From: a virus
IMG/VR virus record: IMGVR_UViG_3300027801_000071
Location: 1-36,010 of that record
DNA length: 36,010 bases
Reading direction: 5' to 3' (one strand)
The notes below the pieces were generated by a model, which did no database searches, had not been told where the DNA came from, and saw nothing but the letters and a program-made list of their open reading frames with translations. Made by a program: the position numbers and the translations under genes. Shown in pieces: positions 16,619-26,209 of the stretch (within the stretch, counting starts at the first letter, position 1; each line of letters starts with the position of its first letter).

Positions 16619-19600
16619 ATGCCAAAATCAATCAGAATTAGAACGGAGCCTGGTGTCGATAGAGATATCAACATTAATATTGACCAGGATTTCGATTTCT
16701 TGGAGATATTATCCTTAAAGTTAAGACAAGAGGACCTATATACTCAATTCTGTGCCGACTACGGAGTAGTTGTTGGTAGAGTAATATCTAACGGTGGATT
16801 AGGTATCCCAAACGCACATATTTCTATATTCATACCTATAGACGAGGTAGATGAAAATAATCCGATTATTTCTACATTATATCCTTATAAAAGTCCTACA
16901 ACTAAAAATGAGGATGGGTATCGATATAATTTACTACCTTATACTAATGAATATTACGGACATACTGCAACAGGTACATTTCCAACAGTTAATGATGTTT
17001 TAACTCGTAAAGAAGTTTTACAGGTTTATGAAAAATACTACAAATACTCGGTAAGGACAAACGATTCAGGAGATTTTATGATTGTGGGAGTTCCTTTAGG
17101 TAGTCAAAAATTAGTAATGGACTTAGATTTATCTAATATGGGGGAGTTTTCATTAAGACCTTCAGATTTAGTAAGAATGGGTTTAGGGGTTGCGTCTCAA
17201 TTTAACGGTCAATTATTTAAGTCTTCAGAAAACTTAAATTCATTACCACAAATAATCACGGAGGTTAAGGATATTGATGTTTCTTCTTTTTGGGGGCAAG
17301 ACGAGTCTTGTGATGTAGGAATAACAAGAGCGGATTTTGATTTAAGGGACCAAGGAATTGATATAACTCCACATACTTCATTTATGGGTTCAATATTTTC
17401 GTCAAATGAAACTGACTATATTAAGGCTTCATGTCGACCTAAGAAAGATACGGGTAACTTATGTGATACTATTTCAGGTCCTGGACAAATTTTAGCTATT
17501 AGACATACCATTAAAGAAGATGTTAATGGCGACCCTGTCCTTGAGGAGTATAAAATGGAAGAAGGTGGTAATGTTATTGATAGTGATGGTGTATGGTTAG
17601 TCGATTTACCAATGAATTTAGAGTACATTACGACTAATGAGTTTGGTGAGAGAGTAACCTCATTTGACCCAACAATCGGTGTAGCTACAAAGGCAAAATA
17701 TCGATTTAAAGTTAAATGGCAAAATGAAGCGGGACTTCAAGCTCCGATAATGAGAGCGAATTATTTAATCCCTAATATTAAAGAACATTGGGTAGGTACA
17801 AGTCCTTCTGATGAAGGTCAGTTAGGTGATTTAGATTTTAATAAATCTTATGCCTTTTCATTAGATTGGGATGACTATTACGATAAAGATGCCGCGATAA
17901 AGTGTGAAGATACATTTTATTTATTTGGTTATAATAAGGTATATACCACTGCGGCCCATATTGATAGATTCAAATTTGGAATGAATAGGGCTTCTCATTA
18001 CGGTATAAAGGAAATACTTGATAAGTCTTGTATGAGTGAAACGAACAGATTTCCGATGAATGATGGTCAGAGAAACTTTGATTTTATATTTTTCCTATTT
18101 AATATCGTAATTGATATTGTCAGTCCGATGATAATTTCAATTATACCACTTATGCATGTGTTAGCTTTTATATATCCATTATTAAGGGTAATAGTTAATC
18201 TTCTTATTTGGCTTACTAATGTTATAATATTCAGGTTATGTCAAATTCTAGCGTTTATCAGTAATAAACTTAAGAAAAGTGAATGTCAAAAATCGACAAT
18301 GGACCCGTTACCAGATAATAATCCTTTTATGAATCTAACATTACCTATGATGACATATCCGGATTGTGAGGCTTGCTCATGTACCAGTAGTCCATTACCT
18401 CCCGATGACAGTGTAACCATTCAAGAAGCTCAAGATGATATAGATACTCTTATTGCTAATGAAATCGTTTTAGCCGATTTTACTAATATAAGTTCGTATG
18501 TGGATGCTGACTGTGATACTCCTTCCGACTGCGATGAATGTTACGAACCGTATATTGGTAATGTATTTTCAGGATATGAACTAAATGACCTACTTCCATC
18601 TCCCTCTTCGACTACTCCACCATCTAACTGGATAAAGAGTCCATTCTCAGCAAATATTCCAGATACACTACGTAGTACTTATACGGTCACATTACCTCAA
18701 TCATTAAATTTAATGAATCAGAGGTCAAGGTATTTCGATTCAGATATGCCTAATCGTATGCGAACTCAGATACTGAATAGTAATGCTGACTTTGGTGAAT
18801 CTACGAATCCATCTCCTGGAACAAACCAATTCGAGGATATGCCCATGATAACAGTTATGGATTCTTCATATATATTAGAGCCAGGACAACTAGTGTCATT
18901 TGTCGACTCTAATTTAATTAACGACCCAAACTTAAATAATGATACATTACCCGTTAACGATTACGGATATAACTCAATAACCGGTGATGTGGAGAGGAAC
19001 AATACCGAGTTTATAAACAAATCTATTACATATATAGATGGTGACGGGAATCAACAAACGACTACTTTACAATTAGAAAATACTACTATTGATAATCAAT
19101 CATATAGTTTTAAATCAGGTATAGAATATTTTCAAGTTATAGGAAGTATGACCGTAGCCGAAATGAGAACACAGTTTAGTTTTGTTGACGGTACTTCTCA
19201 ACAAAATGAGTCTATTCTATGGAATTACTTTATTAATAAAACGTGTCAGTGGTATTGTGGTACTGCGACAAATAATACTAAACCAATAGGGAACCCCTTA
19301 GACTCCTATGATAATGAGGGTGACGATTTAATTGTTTATTTTTTCACTAGAGGAGTTGACCCATATTCACCTAAACAAAAAATTACATACGATTTATCAC
19401 GTTTATTTGGGGTCCCATATGGGGACTCATTATTTAAGTTTGAAAATAATGATTCAGGTGGATATTATTTAAATCGACCGATACAAGGTTTAGGAGGAGT
19501 TTCATTATTGAATTTAGATTTTCCTAATGGAACTGAGGATACACCGGCATCTCACTTTTTAATTGATTCAAATACCTCATCTTTTGATGATACCACTAAT

Positions 19601-21610
19601 GAGTTAAATAATGCACTATATGGTGAGTCGTTTTTATTTACTCCAAATGTCGATACTTTTGTACCATTTGAGAGTAGTGGTATGGCGTATTATGCATCAA
19701 TAGACTATCGTTGGGGTAATGACTTAAGTAATTTTGGTAGTCCTGATGGGGTTACTGTCGATACTCTCGGACCGCCTTTCGCTAGTACTTTACCTAAGAC
19801 AATGTCGATAAGTACGGATAATGGTTTGGATGAAGGTCAAGGAAGAATAGACGGGGCTTCATATCAATGGACTAATAAAGAACCTGATGTATTACTAGAT
19901 ACTACAATAGATATGGTTTATACTATTGCTCCATCATATTGGTTTGGTAGTTCCACTCCACCTATGGTTAATATGTCTGATTCCAGTAAATTAATTGTTA
20001 GGTCAGATAGATTACCAACATCTTCAAATAGAGAACAAGGTTCAGGTACAACACAAAACTATCAAGATTTTCCTTTACATCTTAATAGTCGATTTTCATT
20101 ATTTAAAATTAGTGATTTAGGTGAATCTATTTTAATACCGTCAGCTCCTCCCGTAGGTTCTACTGATAATTCAGGTAATCAACAGGATATGACAGGAGAC
20201 ACTAGCACCTCTATTTTCAGTGATGGAGTTTTAGAGAGTTTTAGTTGTCAAGGGTTAAAGGTACTTGACTGTTATAGTGGTTCCTGCACTGATTTTGGAG
20301 TTTCAACTCCTTGTGAAAATGATGATAGAACAATAGGTGGTTGTTATGTGTTTGTTTCTAAACCATTTATTTTATCTATATTTCAGGATGTGAAATATTT
20401 CTTCGAGTGGAGGACTAGATTTAGGTTTATGTTTGGGGCTTGTAAGGGTGTTGTTGGACATATGTTTCAAAATAATTGGATAAACGGGACACTATATATG
20501 CCATCATTCCAAAAAAAGTCATTCTTTGATGGAGAGAATCAACTAAAAAGATATAAATATTGTGGAGACCCTAATCAATCTAACGCTGGATTATTCTTTG
20601 GAGATAGAGAACATAGGGGTCCGATGTATTTTAATACTGACTCTAACTCTTTTTATTACAGGTCGACACCATTTTATAATGGGGAATTTATACCACAAAT
20701 AACTGGAAGTGGTATTCCACATATCGGAAGTAACGATGGTCAATTATGGCAACCTACCACAATTATGGACCTAGGACCTAAAACCGATTTTTTAAAAGAG
20801 ATACTTTTAACACCTGAATTTCAAGGATATATTATAGATAAGGTAACAAGTACCTCTTATCAAGATACTTCAGGACTATTAAACTTATTTATAATATCCC
20901 GATTAGTTGATGCTAGTTTCCTTGAAAACATTTTAGGAAATAGTGATGCTTCGATTCAATCATTATTTTCCCGACAAGAAGATGGATTAACAGGTTTGCT
21001 TGATTCCGCTACTGGATTCTTTGATTCCCGTGTTGATGGTGATTACGCTCAAATGATATCGATTAATACTGAATTTGGAGTATTACCATATCTATCAGGA
21101 AATTATGCGGATAGTGTTACTGTTTGTGATGGTATGTTTGGTGTTTGGTTTACTGGAGAGACTGAAAACAGAAGAATACTTGGTCCTGGAGAATTAACCT
21201 TCTCTGAAACACCATTAATCACTAGTCAATTTAATTATCCTGGAACTCAAGAAATACCATACTATACATGGGAAACACAAAATGGTGGACCTACACCATT
21301 ATTTGGTACCCAACAAAATAAATGGATAACCGACACATGTGGAAGTGATTTATATCAGGACTCAAACTTTAATGGGGCTAATGAGTATCCTAAATCTGAT
21401 GTTCTAGATAAAAGTACAGGATATCTTTATAATGCGAATTCTAGTGGTGTTGAAATAACCAACCAAGCAGGTTCAACACCGACTCCAGGTAGGTATAGAG
21501 TTGGTTCACCGTTCCAATTCTATTTTGGATTGGGTAGAGGTAAAAGTGCTATAAACAGGTTTATAACCAAAGAAATATTTCTTCGAGAGATTTTTAACGA
21601 TACCTTCTAA
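16619..21610 (+). CDS. Giant tail/baseplate-associated protein with hydrophobic helices (1663 aa)
   Basis: I do not recognise the whole protein. Residues ~45-175 look like a carboxypeptidase-regulatory/transthyretin-like beta-sandwich: 'GVVVGRVISNGGLGIPNAHI' near the start and 'TNDSGDFMIVGVPLGSQKLV' at its end. Residues ~487-548 (bases 18077-18262) are strongly hydrophobic, e.g. 'IDIVSPMIISIIPLMHVLAF', long enough for two or three membrane helices, followed by basic 'NKLKKSECQK' and a Cys cluster ('PDCEACSC', 'DADCDTPSDCDEC'). The remaining ~1,000 residues are Ser/Thr/Asn-rich with a Cys- and Trp-containing region near 1200-1350. The position after gp6 is where T4 has gp7, but no gp7 features are seen here. 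Its stop overlaps the next start (TAATG). Tail placement is inferred from context. Confidence 0.7.
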   Translation: MPKSIRIRTEPGVDRDININIDQDFDFLEILSLKLRQEDLYTQFCADYGVVVGRVISNGGLGIPNAHISIFIPIDEVDENNPIISTLYPYKSPTTKNEDGYRYNLLPYTNEYYGHTATGTFPTVNDVLTRKEVLQVYEKYYKYSVRTNDSGDFMIVGVPLGSQKLVMDLDLSNMGEFSLRPSDLVRMGLGVASQFNGQLFKSSENLNSLPQIITEVKDIDVSSFWGQDESCDVGITRADFDLRDQGIDITPHTSFMGSIFSSNETDYIKASCRPKKDTGNLCDTISGPGQILAIRHTIKEDVNGDPVLEEYKMEEGGNVIDSDGVWLVDLPMNLEYITTNEFGERVTSFDPTIGVATKAKYRFKVKWQNEAGLQAPIMRANYLIPNIKEHWVGTSPSDEGQLGDLDFNKSYAFSLDWDDYYDKDAAIKCEDTFYLFGYNKVYTTAAHIDRFKFGMNRASHYGIKEILDKSCMSETNRFPMNDGQRNFDFIFFLFNIVIDIVSPMIISIIPLMHVLAFIYPLLRVIVNLLIWLTNVIIFRLCQILAFISNKLKKSECQKSTMDPLPDNNPFMNLTLPMMTYPDCEACSCTSSPLPPDDSVTIQEAQDDIDTLIANEIVLADFTNISSYVDADCDTPSDCDECYEPYIGNVFSGYELNDLLPSPSSTTPPSNWIKSPFSANIPDTLRSTYTVTLPQSLNLMNQRSRYFDSDMPNRMRTQILNSNADFGESTNPSPGTNQFEDMPMITVMDSSYILEPGQLVSFVDSNLINDPNLNNDTLPVNDYGYNSITGDVERNNTEFINKSITYIDGDGNQQTTTLQLENTTIDNQSYSFKSGIEYFQVIGSMTVAEMRTQFSFVDGTSQQNESILWNYFINKTCQWYCGTATNNTKPIGNPLDSYDNEGDDLIVYFFTRGVDPYSPKQKITYDLSRLFGVPYGDSLFKFENNDSGGYYLNRPIQGLGGVSLLNLDFPNGTEDTPASHFLIDSNTSSFDDTTNELNNALYGESFLFTPNVDTFVPFESSGMAYYASIDYRWGNDLSNFGSPDGVTVDTLGPPFASTLPKTMSISTDNGLDEGQGRIDGASYQWTNKEPDVLLDTTIDMVYTIAPSYWFGSSTPPMVNMSDSSKLIVRSDRLPTSSNREQGSGTTQNYQDFPLHLNSRFSLFKISDLGESILIPSAPPVGSTDNSGNQQDMTGDTSTSIFSDGVLESFSCQGLKVLDCYSGSCTDFGVSTPCENDDRTIGGCYVFVSKPFILSIFQDVKYFFEWRTRFRFMFGACKGVVGHMFQNNWINGTLYMPSFQKKSFFDGENQLKRYKYCGDPNQSNAGLFFGDREHRGPMYFNTDSNSFYYRSTPFYNGEFIPQITGSGIPHIGSNDGQLWQPTTIMDLGPKTDFLKEILLTPEFQGYIIDKVTSTSYQDTSGLLNLFIISRLVDASFLENILGNSDASIQSLFSRQEDGLTGLLDSATGFFDSRVDGDYAQMISINTEFGVLPYLSGNYADSVTVCDGMFGVWFTGETENRRILGPGELTFSETPLITSQFNYPGTQEIPYYTWETQNGGPTPLFGTQQNKWITDTCGSDLYQDSNFNGANEYPKSDVLDKSTGYLYNANSSGVEITNQAGSTPTPGRYRVGSPFQFYFGLGRGKSAINRFITKEIFLREIFNDTF

Positions 21611-23358
21611 TGAGTAATCAAAAAAATAATGAGACTATTAGAATAGTTAGGGGTTCTAACCGATTCGCAGGAGCGGCGGATACTGATTTATTTATACAGT
21701 TACCTATTGAGAGTACTAAAAAAGAAAAGATTGAAGGGGACAGGACGGTTCTATTAAATCTTGAAGAAAGATTTGACCATGAACGACAAATTTCTACGAA
21801 ATTCAGAATAGCTGGAAAAATAGTTAATTTATTTGATAACAGTGTTTCGGGTAGGTGTTCAAATTATGCCCCTTTTGAGAATGAACTATATCTCATAAAC
21901 CCACTTCAAACGATAATAAATGCTGGAGGAGTTACCACAAATGCCGTTTGGACAGGATATCCACCTTACGATGAGTTTAATTTTTTTAGGACTACAGGAG
22001 TTCCGAATCATATTGTCTATGAGAGTAGAAGTGCTTCGACATATAATTGGTCAACGTATCTAACTTACCCTCATAGTAATGATTACGACCAAATGATGGT
22101 ATATACTGAGGAGGACGGAACTAATAGTGTTGGATTTAAGGTTTCTGATGGAATACCTTATAGTGTAACGAATAGAGTAGTGAATGGTAAAAAAATGATT
22201 AGTTTTTATTGTGGATTTAAACACAATATAAATCAAGGTGACTCTATCTACTTACAAACTCCAATTAATGGTAAGAATATCTTAGAAGTGTATAGCGTTG
22301 GTAATCAAGCTTACGGTAATGATGATACGATTTTGAATGTATATAATTATGGTTTAACTGGTGCGACTATTGGTAATGGAGCTATGGGTACATTAAAAAG
22401 AGTTATTGACCCGAATAATACGGGAGAAACAACATCTGAATATTATGTGAGGAAACATAAAACATTAACTAATGTCGAAAATGTTGATTTACATAGATTA
22501 GCCTTTGAAAGAAATAACTTCCCTACGAAAAAAAAATTAGAGTATTCGGCATTAACTCCGAATCAGGTAACAAAGATATCAGTTAAAGATGGTAGAGGGT
22601 CTTTTGGGTTCTCATTTGATAAGGATATTGATGTTATAGGTTTAATGGATAATTTAAATCGACCAATCACTGAACTATTTGTTACTATAATCAATAAGGG
22701 ATATATCGGGTATTTTAATAGTCCGTCAGTACAAGTATCGAATAAAGGATTAGAAGTGGGTTGGGACTTTAATTTTAGGAAAAGTGCCGTAGACACTTGG
22801 TGGAATAAATCGAATTTAAATAATAAAGATAATATTACTTTAGGTTTTTATGATAAAATAGGAGATAACGGACTTAATATTCGATTTTGGTATAATAAGG
22901 ATTTACCATTAGGGACTGAACTTAAAGGTGATATTTGTGAGTGGAATAAGTTTGACCAAAAAGAAACTATTTTATCTAAAATGTCTCATAAATATAGTTT
23001 CAATCCTTCAGTGATAAATACTAGTGGTGATGTTAATTTACCTGATGGATATACATATAATCCACATACATCTATTAAGTTAAGAGTGTATTCGGATTAT
23101 ATTGAAACGGGGGATAGAGACTCGGTAAGTGAGGTGCCTGGATACTCTTTCTTTTCAAATTTTGAAGGACAATGGAGATGGAGAGATATCTATTCATATG
23201 GGTATATTGATACTGACGGTAATGGTGTTAATCATCCATTTCTAAATGGAGAACATTATCCATTTAGTAACCTACTATTTTTACAGACACCTCTTATGAA
23301 AAATAATAACGTCTTTAATGACATAATCTATCAACCAATAATCGATAATTGTGAATAA
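21610..23358 (+). CDS. Putative virion structural protein of unknown family (582 aa)
   Basis: I cannot place this protein. It is soluble, rich in Asn, Tyr and Gly, and looks mainly beta-structured. The N-terminal ~75 residues are charged ('RIVRGSNRFAGAADTDLFIQ', then a Lys/Glu-rich stretch). A middle region has alternating Gly/Asn strands, and a segment around residues 340-480 contains 'KKLEYSALTPNQVTKISVKD' and several Trp residues, as in a carbohydrate-binding-like sandwich. Its ATG shares a base with the preceding stop (TAATG) and it overlaps the next gene by 8 bases, so it belongs to a translationally coupled set. Location between gp6 and the gp7-like gene makes a baseplate-periphery role likely. 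Confidence 0.75.
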   Translation: MSNQKNNETIRIVRGSNRFAGAADTDLFIQLPIESTKKEKIEGDRTVLLNLEERFDHERQISTKFRIAGKIVNLFDNSVSGRCSNYAPFENELYLINPLQTIINAGGVTTNAVWTGYPPYDEFNFFRTTGVPNHIVYESRSASTYNWSTYLTYPHSNDYDQMMVYTEEDGTNSVGFKVSDGIPYSVTNRVVNGKKMISFYCGFKHNINQGDSIYLQTPINGKNILEVYSVGNQAYGNDDTILNVYNYGLTGATIGNGAMGTLKRVIDPNNTGETTSEYYVRKHKTLTNVENVDLHRLAFERNNFPTKKKLEYSALTPNQVTKISVKDGRGSFGFSFDKDIDVIGLMDNLNRPITELFVTIINKGYIGYFNSPSVQVSNKGLEVGWDFNFRKSAVDTWWNKSNLNNKDNITLGFYDKIGDNGLNIRFWYNKDLPLGTELKGDICEWNKFDQKETILSKMSHKYSFNPSVINTSGDVNLPDGYTYNPHTSIKLRVYSDYIETGDRDSVSEVPGYSFFSNFEGQWRWRDIYSYGYIDTDGNGVNHPFLNGEHYPFSNLLFLQTPLMKNNNVFNDIIYQPIIDNCE

Positions 23359-24211
23359 ATTTAGATTTACTGTTAATAATAAGGACACGCAGATTAACCT
23401 ACCACTTGAAATTAATTTTGATAATGTTGGTAGGGAAGATTTAATACAACAATATGAAGAGGATGTTTTAACAGAAATTATTAATCCTATTGAAGATTTT
23501 GAAACGACAAGGTACTCTCATAAGTCATGGGTCAATATAACTGGAGATACTAAGTATAGTACTACCTACGACTTTTCATTCTTTAATCGAACTATGAATA
23601 TTCTTAGCACGAATCCATCAGATATTACTCGATGGGTTTCAAGTTATGCGTATGTTGACCCAATAGTTTACGATAATTATAGCGGTATAACTTTTACAGA
23701 TAAAGAGTTATATTTTTACGCTAATTCATATAGAAGAAGTTTCTTTAAATTAGATTTTTATGACACTACCGAAGTTGAAAACCAAAAAGCTTATTTTACG
23801 ATTATTATCCCAACACAACAGGGTAGAAAGGTCCCGATACAAATCGGTACTCCTAATGTGCCACAGATAGTAGATATAAGAACTCCGGTGTTTGATTTAG
23901 ATTATGTTGGCGATAAGGAAGGGTATTTTATATATTGGTTAAAGAGTCGTGAGTATATTAAGTTAAATACCTTTTATATGTCTGCAAAGTTTTTTAACGC
24001 TAAAACGGGTCAATTTGTTAAAATGATGAATAGGCCTCAATCGGGACTTTCAGAAAAATTTAAATTTAATAAATCAGAGTACTTTTACTATAAAGTTAAC
24101 CTAGATGTTGATAGTTATGAATATGAAGTCTTCCAAGAATATGGGTTAGGCAGTAGAGTTGGTACATTATCTGATAGTATAAAATGGTATGAATACGTTA
24201 ATCCACAATAA
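23351..24211 (+). CDS. Putative virion structural protein of unknown family (286 aa)
   Basis: The start is a GTG that overlaps the end of the previous gene by 8 bases; no ATG fits better, and the N-terminus 'MNKFRFTVNNKDTQINLPLE' follows directly. The protein is rich in Tyr, Phe and Asp and appears beta-rich, with no membrane segment or signal peptide. I recognise no family motif. The tight overlaps on both sides (8 bases upstream, TAATG downstream) indicate production in fixed proportion with its neighbours. A baseplate or fibre-attachment component is the likeliest role, from context only. Confidence 0.72.
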   Translation: MNKFRFTVNNKDTQINLPLEINFDNVGREDLIQQYEEDVLTEIINPIEDFETTRYSHKSWVNITGDTKYSTTYDFSFFNRTMNILSTNPSDITRWVSSYAYVDPIVYDNYSGITFTDKELYFYANSYRRSFFKLDFYDTTEVENQKAYFTIIIPTQQGRKVPIQIGTPNVPQIVDIRTPVFDLDYVGDKEGYFIYWLKSREYIKLNTFYMSAKFFNAKTGQFVKMMNRPQSGLSEKFKFNKSEYFYYKVNLDVDSYEYEVFQEYGLGSRVGTLSDSIKWYEYVNPQ

Positions 24212-25293
24212 TGGAAGAAAAATATTATATAAAAATATCTCCTGAATCGATTAAAGGAGATGTAATTACTGAATATTTTAGTGGTAATACTTTTGGTGTT
24301 TATACTGGAATGACTCAAATATTGAGTGGTGGGACAGATGGTAGTAGTTTACTTACAGGATTAACTATCCCATTAGTTTTTAGGCAAACATATGAAAATT
24401 ATGGGTTTTATACCCCATTTGATGGGTTTATGTTACAACAAGAAGTTGTCACTAATTTTGTCACGTCAGGAGACCCAAGTAATCAGAATATTATTAGGTT
24501 ATTTAATACCTCTGACCAATATAAGGGGTTTTTAACTTTAGCCGATTATAGTGTTAATTGGGGTGATGGTAATATAGAACCATTAACATCTAATTCGCCA
24601 CAATACATATCACATACTTATCCAAATTTAACCACAGACTATACTATAACTCTAACTCAAAATAATCCATGGGGTCAGACAAAAATTGAGAAAAGAGTCT
24701 ACGTACCAACTACAGGAGTAACTATCAATAATCCTTCAGGTAATATAACTTTTACCCCACAGGGAGGTAGTTGGTCAGGAATACCTATAGATTATAATTA
24801 TATATTTACCGGAGATAGTTCTAATACTGTACAGTCACAGACCTCCAATAATTTTACGACTGTACCTTTTATTTTAAGTGGATATTGTTCATCTCGATTA
24901 TCTGAACTTAAATTATATGGAACTACACAATACGATGTTACTACGACAGTAATAAAAGGAGGTGTACCGTTTGGTATTGTTAATGAAATAACAAGTGGGT
25001 ATACGTCTTATACTATTAATAATGTTAACTACTATGATTATCCTGATGGAACGACATTATGTATAACTAATTCTTCAGGATTAACTAGTAATGACCTAGT
25101 GGAATTAGCAATTACTAAACAAGAAGTATTAATTAATGTAGTTGACTCGCCGGAAATACAATCTGAAATATTTATTGAAAGAGGTAAGTTATCTGGATTT
25201 GAATCATTACAGAGACTTGGGGAGATAGATAACTTAGGTGATATGGAATCATACGGTTATGGTTACTATAAAATAAACAAAAATAATGAATAA
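24211..25293 (+). CDS. Putative tail protein with a PKD-like domain (360 aa)
   Basis: Residues ~105-170 look like a PKD beta-sandwich: 'YSVNWGDGNIEP' supplies the Trp-Gly-Asp-Gly core, then 'ISHTYPNLTTDYTITLTQNN' supplies the His-Thr-Tyr and following strand. PKD domains are common in extracellular proteins, especially of Bacteroidota, and occur in some phage tail proteins. A second Gly/Ser/Thr-rich beta region follows (~170-300). The C-terminal ~60 residues contain 'RGKLSGFESLQRLGEIDNLG' and a Tyr/Gly-rich end. The start shares a base with the previous stop (TAATG). A surface-exposed tail or fibre-linking role is plausible; no T4 equivalent is evident. Confidence 0.75.
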   Translation: MEEKYYIKISPESIKGDVITEYFSGNTFGVYTGMTQILSGGTDGSSLLTGLTIPLVFRQTYENYGFYTPFDGFMLQQEVVTNFVTSGDPSNQNIIRLFNTSDQYKGFLTLADYSVNWGDGNIEPLTSNSPQYISHTYPNLTTDYTITLTQNNPWGQTKIEKRVYVPTTGVTINNPSGNITFTPQGGSWSGIPIDYNYIFTGDSSNTVQSQTSNNFTTVPFILSGYCSSRLSELKLYGTTQYDVTTTVIKGGVPFGIVNEITSGYTSYTINNVNYYDYPDGTTLCITNSSGLTSNDLVELAITKQEVLINVVDSPEIQSEIFIERGKLSGFESLQRLGEIDNLGDMESYGYGYYKINKNNE

Positions 25294-25298
25294 ATAAA

Positions 25299-26207
25299 AT
25301 GGCATTAGGAACATACGGAACAGTGAGACCCGCAGATATGTCTCCCGAAGATGTGGAGATTATCTTAAATTATACTCCTTCAAGAGACGTTACAACGAAC
25401 TTTGTATTAACAAAATTGAACGCCGCAGATGTGTTAACACCATATTTTCATAGTTCAACCACAGGAGGAAACTCCGATGTGGAAATATTAGGTGGATTAT
25501 ACAATTTAAAACTACCTGCGGAGGAGTTTAATAAAATTGGAATATATACCCTATATATAAGACCTGTAGAAATAAGGACGACAATAACTGATTGTGGGGT
25601 ACTTTCATCGCTACCTAACGTTAAGGGTATTATTGTAGATTTAAATGGTGTTCCTGAACAATATAGAAATAGATTTATTAATCAGGGTCTTGTTGGTTAT
25701 CGTATTGAATATTTAAATAGTGATGGTACTAAAATACCTAATTTTTATAGAGTAGTTACATCTTCTTTCTATTGTGAACCTGTAGTTACAAATTTAACTA
25801 ATAGTTCACAAAAATCAATTAGATATCGATATGTTGAGAGTGGTAGTGATTTAATTTTTTGTACGGTTTCACCTTCGAGTGCTCCGTCTAATAAAGCAAA
25901 CGCCACACCATTTATTGGTCAACCAAATCAGAAAATTGTAATGACTAATACTTTTTTTAACCCTATTAGTGTCGATGTTGAATTAGCGGAACATGATATA
26001 GACACATTGGCAATTGCACTTTACGGTAATCAAACGAAAAGTATGGAAGATGGTATCTATACCTTATATGATAGTAGTCTTAATATTTATAAGCAATACA
26101 ACTTATACGAAATCCGTGATGAATTTAATAATTTACTTTATGAGGTTCGTCAAGATAGAGACGATAATATTGATTTCAGTAAAAATTTCAATAACATAAT
26201 TAACTAA
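25299..26207 (+). CDS. Putative tail/baseplate protein of unknown family (302 aa)
   Basis: The start 'MALGTYGTVRPADMSPEDVE' follows an A-rich leader five bases after the previous stop. The protein has a mixed N-terminal part, a central beta-rich part ('GIYTLYIRPVEIRTTITDCG'), and a C-terminal ~80 residues with 'KSMEDGIYTLYDSSLNIYKQ' followed by a charged segment. I know no family with these motifs. It lies two bases upstream of the 987-aa gp7-like gene, which it may assist in the wedge. Position resembles that of T4 gp8, but no gp8 sequence features are visible. Confidence 0.75.
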   Translation: MALGTYGTVRPADMSPEDVEIILNYTPSRDVTTNFVLTKLNAADVLTPYFHSSTTGGNSDVEILGGLYNLKLPAEEFNKIGIYTLYIRPVEIRTTITDCGVLSSLPNVKGIIVDLNGVPEQYRNRFINQGLVGYRIEYLNSDGTKIPNFYRVVTSSFYCEPVVTNLTNSSQKSIRYRYVESGSDLIFCTVSPSSAPSNKANATPFIGQPNQKIVMTNTFFNPISVDVELAEHDIDTLAIALYGNQTKSMEDGIYTLYDSSLNIYKQYNLYEIRDEFNNLLYEVRQDRDDNIDFSKNFNNIIN

Positions 26208-26209
26208 TA

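Noticed and set aside
26014-26199. Plus-strand 61-codon frame inside the 302-aa tail gene
   Set aside because: It is an alternate frame in an otherwise intact coding gene, with no leader of its own.
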